NCBI GenBank assembly: GCA_030704615.1
Contig: CM060731.1
Span: 2,852,001-2,916,000 of the forward strand
DNA: 64,000 nucleotides
Direction: 5' to 3'
From: Takakia lepidozioides
Lineage: Eukaryota; Streptophyta; Takakiopsida; Takakiales; Takakiaceae
Part shown: positions 59,101 to 64,000 of the stretch, piece by piece
Numbering within the stretch: position 1 is the stretch's first letter
Layout: each line of letters opens with the position of its first letter
The notes under the pieces: model-generated
The model's input: the letters and a program-made list of their open reading frames with translations, nothing else
Told to the model about the DNA's origin: nothing
Databases searched by the model: none
Made by a program: the position numbers and the translations under genes

Positions 59101-60563
59101 AGTACATTCTCTCTCTCAGCCTGAAGGCAATATCCATTTCCTGATACTTTGTCCCGGATATTCTCACCAGAGAGTTTCCCTCTTCAGGATGATCAAGAAC
59201 ATTGTTCCTGCATCTCTGTTGACCAACTTAATCTTGAGGCTGAGCCAAAAGCCCCGGGCCTGTTGGGGTCTAATTGCCGGGCAGCTCACACACAGCAGGT
59301 TGATGCCTGTGGGAAGGGTTTTCCAGAGGATATCTGGGAAGCCCAAACTAATTGTCTATACCTTGGTTAGTGCCACTGTCGGAGTGAGCCACTCACAAAG
59401 GTAGTGTCTGTTCCCTTCTGCTCCTCCTAAACGGGGTGTGTGGTCTATGGCCACAAGGCTACAGCTTGGGAGGCTGAAGTGAAGGCTATGTTGGAAGCAT
59501 AAAGAATGTCTGAACAAAACAAAGTTAGGCATAAACTTCCCTGCTTTTGTACATGGGTGAAGACCTTAAAGATACCCTGAAGGGCCTACCTGCCCTTGGC
59601 ACTAGACTGAAATTTAAACTTGGGGCGGGCAGTCTGCCTTGAACAAAAAACAGATGCAGAGAGGAAAGGAGATTGCCTGTGTCCGATGTGGAGGTGGCCT
59701 GAAGACCATATCCATTTTCTGATACAATGTCTGGGGTACTCTTATCAGAGAGCGACCCTCTTCAGGACCAGCAAGAACTTAGTCATGCACCTCTGTTCAG
59801 TAGCTTCCAAAATATGAAGTCTTTGCCCTCTTGGGGTCGAAGTGCTCGGCAGATCACACACAGCAGGTTGATGCTTGTGTGAAGGGCTTTCTGTAGGACT
59901 GGAAAGCCCGAACAAATTGTTTATATCAAGGTAAGTCCCACTACTGAGTGAGCCCTCACAAAACTAGTCTCTTCCCTCTTGTTCCACCCAAACTCGGCAG
60001 AAGAGGGTCTATGGCCAAAAGGCTAAGGCAAACATCCTCTCCACCCTTTAACTAATCCCATATCCTGTGGCCTGGAACTGGACAAACCCAATCCAGGAGG
60101 ATTTGTCCCCCACGAGGACTACGCTGTCTCTTGCAGTGTACCACTTAGCTAGTGTCAACACTTGTCTCATAATACAATGTCAATGCTAGCACCCAATTCT
60201 CTTATGGCTGTTTCAATTTTGGCCAAGTGTCCGAGCCAACTTCTGTAATCAATGCTAGGAGCTTGCTTTCTTCTCTTCCCACCCTTTTTGCATTTAGGTG
60301 TGATGTTATGCTTACAAGAAGCCTTTCACTCTCCAGCTCCATGGTACTTTCGTGGCATTTTTGGTGCAGGTGTGTTCATGGCCATCTCGTCAAATACAAG
60401 ATACCAAGTTATCAATGGTCTAGAACGGGTTGTTGAGAGCTCAGCACTGACGAAGAGGATACCTCCAGTTGCACTCGCGTTCACAGTTGGAATTCGTTTT
60501 GCAAACAACATCTATGGTGGCATGCAGTTTGTTGACTGGGCTCGGTTGGCTGGCGTGCAGTAA
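56200..60563 (+). CDS. RETICULATA-related chloroplast protein (DUF3411)
   Basis: Eight exons: 56200-56856, 57191-57289, 57402-57625, 57835-57859, 58036-58062, 58345-58424, 58714-58781 and 60370-60563; phases agree, 457 residues. The first exon opens MAMAARAPPLL with a Ser/Arg-rich plastid-transit-like head, then a Gly/Asp/Glu-rich linker (GGGGSGKFGGDDGGSQGG). The DUF3411 domain follows: FAEVQKRGKDFWNEFELYMS, LVGMVLDVALVGMLAPFV, ACGIVGQGIASSIMTLKR, EVPVPPILQSAALWG, NTRYQVINGLERVVE and RFANNIYGGMQFVDWA. It fits the RETICULATA-RELATED 3/4 branch. Family members sit in the chloroplast envelope and affect leaf mesophyll and plastid development; their transport or metabolic role is unsettled. At least two membrane segments are visible. 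The two tiny exons (25 and 27 bases) are inferred from phase and from the family motif QRI.TFFYK. Intron 7 holds two LINE 3' fragments. Confidence 0.87.
59118..59480 (+). mobile_element. LINE 3' fragment, first of two
   Basis: Matches the C-terminal knuckle region and 3' end of the main LINE family (ISISLILCPGYSHQRVSLF-like text, then ...GGCCACAAGGCTACAGC). Sense to the host intron. Confidence 0.8.
59558..60035 (+). mobile_element. LINE 3' fragment, second of two
   Basis: Starts upstream in the element (LPALGTRLKFKLGAGSLP) and ends at the same 3' terminus (GGCCAAAAGGCTAAGGCAAAC). It overlaps in content with the first fragment, so these are two insertions (or a tandem duplication), not one split copy. 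Confidence 0.8.
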
Positions 60564-61553
60564 GCATGTTCCTCCCACCCTTTAAGTCACTACTTCGAGA
60601 AGAAACTCAGGTTGCTATCTAGCCAAGTTTTAGTGCTATTTCACCTCCTGGGTTTGCAATTTTGTCATGGTTCAGTCACAGTTAGTGAACAGGACCTGCC
60701 TGGTCCTATCATGGAGATAAGCTTCTTCTCGGAAGCTTCCATCCGGCCTTTCACATTACAAAGTCCATTTTTCAAGAATCAGCATGGGTTTATTTACTGG
60801 ATCTGTGTTTGGCTTATCAGGCGAGTTGACCCTCAATGGTTGACACAACAGTTTTCTGGCCTGGTGTTCCACAAATAAAGAGAGAAACTTTTGCTCCATG
60901 TGGCTTGGTACACTTATGGTGGCACTGTTAAGACTTCTCCCTTGCACTCAGCAATTACAAAGTATCTTCCTTTCCGAGTGGCAATCAATCATCTACAACT
61001 TTATATGATCTTGCAATGCTGAAGGAGATGTATAAGTAATCTCTATGCCCACCCAGTCTTGCACAAAGAATCCATTCAGAAAGCTTGCACCAAATAACGG
61101 GGAAGAGTGATTGATGGGCATGCATGTTGCATTGAGTTGTGCTGTGATGCTACCACAAAATGCCCTAGTCGAGGAGCATTTTTTGTTGATTGCACAACAT
61201 GGGTTCTGCAGAAGGATATGGAGAGAGGATATGAAGAACAAGGTGACAGCATTTCATACATATTTGGGTTGTGAGAAACTGTTCAAAGAACTCCCTTGAT
61301 CTGGCAGTCATTGCTGTCACATTGACTACTAGACAATCACACCAGCTTTGCCTTTTGCAGACCTTCTAAAGCCCTCCACAACAGTGTAACCTCAGCCATG
61401 GTAAAATGATGAATGATATACACAACATCATGAGATACAAAAGGGGACTGATCATTGCTTCCGGGCTAAAAGTTCGTCAGCTCAATGGCAAAACTGTAAA
61501 AATCGGTCCTTGTACCACTTGTCATCAATTGCTGCCAAGCTTGAAAGTGCCCC
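60564..61553. other. Region between convergent genes
   Basis: 3' regions of the RETICULATA-related gene and the rhodanese gene. No coding sequence with a recognisable domain. Confidence 0.4.
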
Positions 61554-64000
61554 TCACTCTTCACTACCCTCGACTGGAAGCCCATCCTTAAACCAAGACC
61601 GAAGACCACCTTCCAAGTGCACAATGTTTTTGTAGCCGTCCAAGACCAGTATGTAGGCAGCTATCAAAGATCTGCCAACACCATGAATAATGTGAGCGTC
61701 ACAACCTCTCTTTCTCTCTCTAGTCAAGCCTACAATGAGTGAACATATGTTTGAGTCTCGGTGACATTGCTGCCAGCCTTGCAATCCCGGGTCTGGAGCC
61801 CCATATTGCTTGCGTATCCTCGTGATGGTAGACTCCATGCTTAGTTTGGACAAAGCAGAAGAGAGGAGAGAGGGAGCTGAGTAATCTTGGTGTGACCTAG
61901 GCCAGTGGAAGAAATATAAGGAAACACTACAATTCGACAAGCTGAAGCCTAGCGCAATTACCAATTGTGAGCTTTGTCAGTCTTCCATGAACAAGGTGTA
62001 CTATAGCCTACCCAACAGCCCTTTCCATGTTGGACACAAGGCTGAACACTAAGTTTACAGTAGACTTCACTAACTATGAACAGTACATTGAACAAAACTA
62101 GGTAAATTGAAGCTATGTACCCGAGCTAAAGACACTGTGTTTGTGGATAGGACCAGCTACCCCACAATTAAAAGCATGGTATGAAACATAAAAAGGTTGC
62201 AAGGGGACAAAAATTGTTTAACCACATGAAAGCAGGAAAAGAGTCAAGACCTAACCTGGACTGCTGCCCGTCGGCCAGGTTGGGGGTGGGCTTCATGGTG
62301 CCACCAGAGGAGCAAGCAACTATGGCTTTCGAACTCTTATCCAGCTTGGATCCCACATCTGTCAATCCACACACAGCAAAGGAAGGAAAAAGAGTGTGAG
62401 GAGGGGGTACCTTGACTCCTTGCCTTCTGAGGAGGCCTGGTTGGGTCTAGTGGAGCCCCCCATGGTGCATACTACAACAATTGGCGACTCCTTACCAAGC
62501 CTCCCCCCAACTTCTGTGCAAGGTCCAGGTTTTGCAAATTAACTCAGGGACTCCATTCTCCCCTAAAACTCTAAGCAGCATAGTCTTTCAAACAAAGCAT
62601 ACATCAGGAGTACACAGGATAGGAAATGAGAATGACTGGGTGAAAAGGTCATAGCAACCACCCTGCGGAGCTTCGGAACTCCTCCATGCTAAGAGGCAGG
62701 ACAAAGCAAGAGGCACAACTTCTCATCCTGCTGTTTGGATGCAAGGAGGGAGTGCACAGAGAGCAAGTAAATGTGGCCCTCTCCAAGCCCATAACTTTCC
62801 TGAACTTGGCAGTCCTACAAGGTGTGTCATAAGCTCCATGAGCACATTTATTAAAGCGTAGGTTCAGAACAAAGTGGCCCATCTTGGCCAAGTGCTGGGT
62901 AAGTCATTGCTAGACATCATTGTCATGATGTCTAGCAAGACATCATGACAAGAGCCCTAAACAGCTTGGTGCACCCATGCAATACAGATTGAATCCCAGC
63001 TTTGTTTCACAATTCCGGACACCACTATCCTGCTACTGCGTTTGAAAAGAAAAAGTAACTTCCTGTGTGAATGCTTGGTTCCTATCTAGTTTCCTCAAGG
63101 TAAGGATATAGAGGCTGGAACACACAATCCTAACTGCTGCCCAACTGAATTCCAGGGTAGTTGAAAGATATGAGATTTCCTGAATGCATGCTGATAGCCA
63201 ACAGAACTTGGAATTTGTAAGGCAGCCAGACATCAAACCAAGCAGTTTATATCACTTCTCCCTGTAACTCTACCATTGCCTGCTGAGAAATTCACACATG
63301 ACTTACAGTCAATTCTCAGCAGTCACACTTAGGAAGCCGTACATCTTAGTGACTGACATAAGATTGATCACAATATACTAAAACACAGTTCAAGAAACCT
63401 GCTAAGATCATCCAATCAACAGGTATTCATTATTTACAGACCTTTCAAAAACTCTGGATTCTCCTCCGTTCCTTGAAAGATCCCAAAGAAAGCAAAAGCT
63501 ACACGTCGAGCTACATCCCATGGTGTCCACTCCTTGATAAGCCGGTACAGCTGCACATTAATGGCCCCAGTTGGATGGATCTACAACCACACAATCCCCT
63601 CACTGTCATAAACGCTTCACAGCACAAAGTCTGTAGTATTAATCAGTCCTACAGATCTGCATGATCAAGGTTGCTCTTCAGTTTAGCTTTCCTGCAAACC
63701 CAAGTCACTCCATCAGTCCTCACTCTTAATGACAACTATGTAATAAGGGGTGCGATAGATACCTCAGCAAACTCACCCTCAGGACGCACATCAAGGATGG
63801 TGTAACCTTGTTCTTGCTGAAGCCGCAAGGCCTCCTTTACATTTACAGACCTCACCTGCCCAACAACAAGCCAAGCTCAAATGCATGAGTATAAATGCAT
63901 TCCAATGCCCTTCACTCTATGTAGAAAGCTACATGCTATGTGTACCGCCTGAGCCCTTTGTCCTTTCATGGGAACCTGTCAGTAGTTTACTGTACCTTGA
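61554..64000 (-). CDS. Rhodanese-like protein, STR10 type (5' part outside the window)
   Basis: Exons on the minus strand: the last five bases of an exon at 64000-63996, then 63855-63763, 63580-63442, 62358-62256 and 61671-61554 (stop). Borders and phases agree. The visible product is one rhodanese domain: RSVNVKEALRLQQEQGYTIL, then DVRPEGEFAE, IHPTGAINVQLYRLIKEW, IVACSSGGTMKPTPNLADGQ and GYKNIVHLEGGLRSWFKDGL. The active-site Cys (IVACSSGG) is present, so the domain may carry persulfide sulfur. The order and the WDVARR..FAFFGIF.GTEENPEF segment match Arabidopsis STR10, a plastid protein. The missing N-terminus should include the transit peptide. Confidence 0.88.
62909..62936. repeat. Perfect 12-bp hairpin in a rhodanese-gene intron
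   Basis: GCTAGACATCAT, a four-base spacer (TGTC), then ATGATGTCTAGC. Part of the arm (AGACATCATG) recurs right after, at 62939-62948. Confidence 0.8.

Noticed and set aside
1-64000. CRISPR arrays, operons or bacterial islands
   Set aside because: All repeats seen are eukaryotic transposon, microsatellite or minisatellite types, and genes are intron-split.

Overview
The window is nuclear DNA from a land plant. Evidence: genes split by many short-to-medium GT-AG introns with conserved phases, plant-only families (BODYGUARD-like hydrolase, CRCK kinase, plant GAD, plastid terminal oxidase, RETICULATA-related protein, plastid rhodanese), a decayed PPR gene, and a dense background of LINE and SINE copies. 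The PPR style and the intron and transposon load would fit a seed-free vascular plant (fern or lycophyte), but the species cannot be fixed from this sequence alone.

Layout. 0-2 kb: a broken PPR gene and two copies of a tRNA-derived SINE. 2.3-5.7 kb (-): BODYGUARD-like alpha/beta hydrolase. 6-13 kb: AT-rich, gene-poor, with a LINE relic. 13.3-18.0 kb (+): calmodulin-binding receptor-like cytoplasmic kinase, six exons, with a 5'-truncated LINE in intron 3. 18.9-20.0 kb: a LINE 3' relic and a palindromic minisatellite. 20.1-23.3 kb (-): glutamate decarboxylase, seven exons. 23.8-24.3 kb: a fold-back element. 25.5-31.3 kb (-): a coiled-coil protein of about 1,400 residues. 33.8-42.5 kb (-): plastid terminal oxidase (PTOX/IMMUTANS), nine exons, intron 5 carrying a nearly complete ~5 kb LINE. 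43.7-50.9 kb (+): a 942-residue protein of unrecognised family, 12 exons, one GC-AG intron. 52.6-55.5 kb (-): a small basic SAP-domain protein with a LINE relic in an intron. 56.2-60.6 kb (+): RETICULATA-related (DUF3411) protein with two LINE 3' relics in intron 7. 61.6-64.0 kb (-): STR10-type rhodanese, running off the right edge.

How the parts relate. This is ordinary eukaryotic gene order and no operon is implied. Three genes at the right (PTOX, RETICULATA-related, STR10-like) belong to families that act in plastids. Two head-to-head pairs (PTOX with the 942-aa gene; the SAP gene with the RETICULATA-related gene) share 0.7-1.2 kb spacers that may work as bidirectional promoters. One LINE family recurs five times: one near-complete copy and four fragments. 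It explains much of the intron length. Exon boundaries below were chosen by requiring GT-AG (or one GC-AG) borders and consistent reading phase; transcript data were not available.
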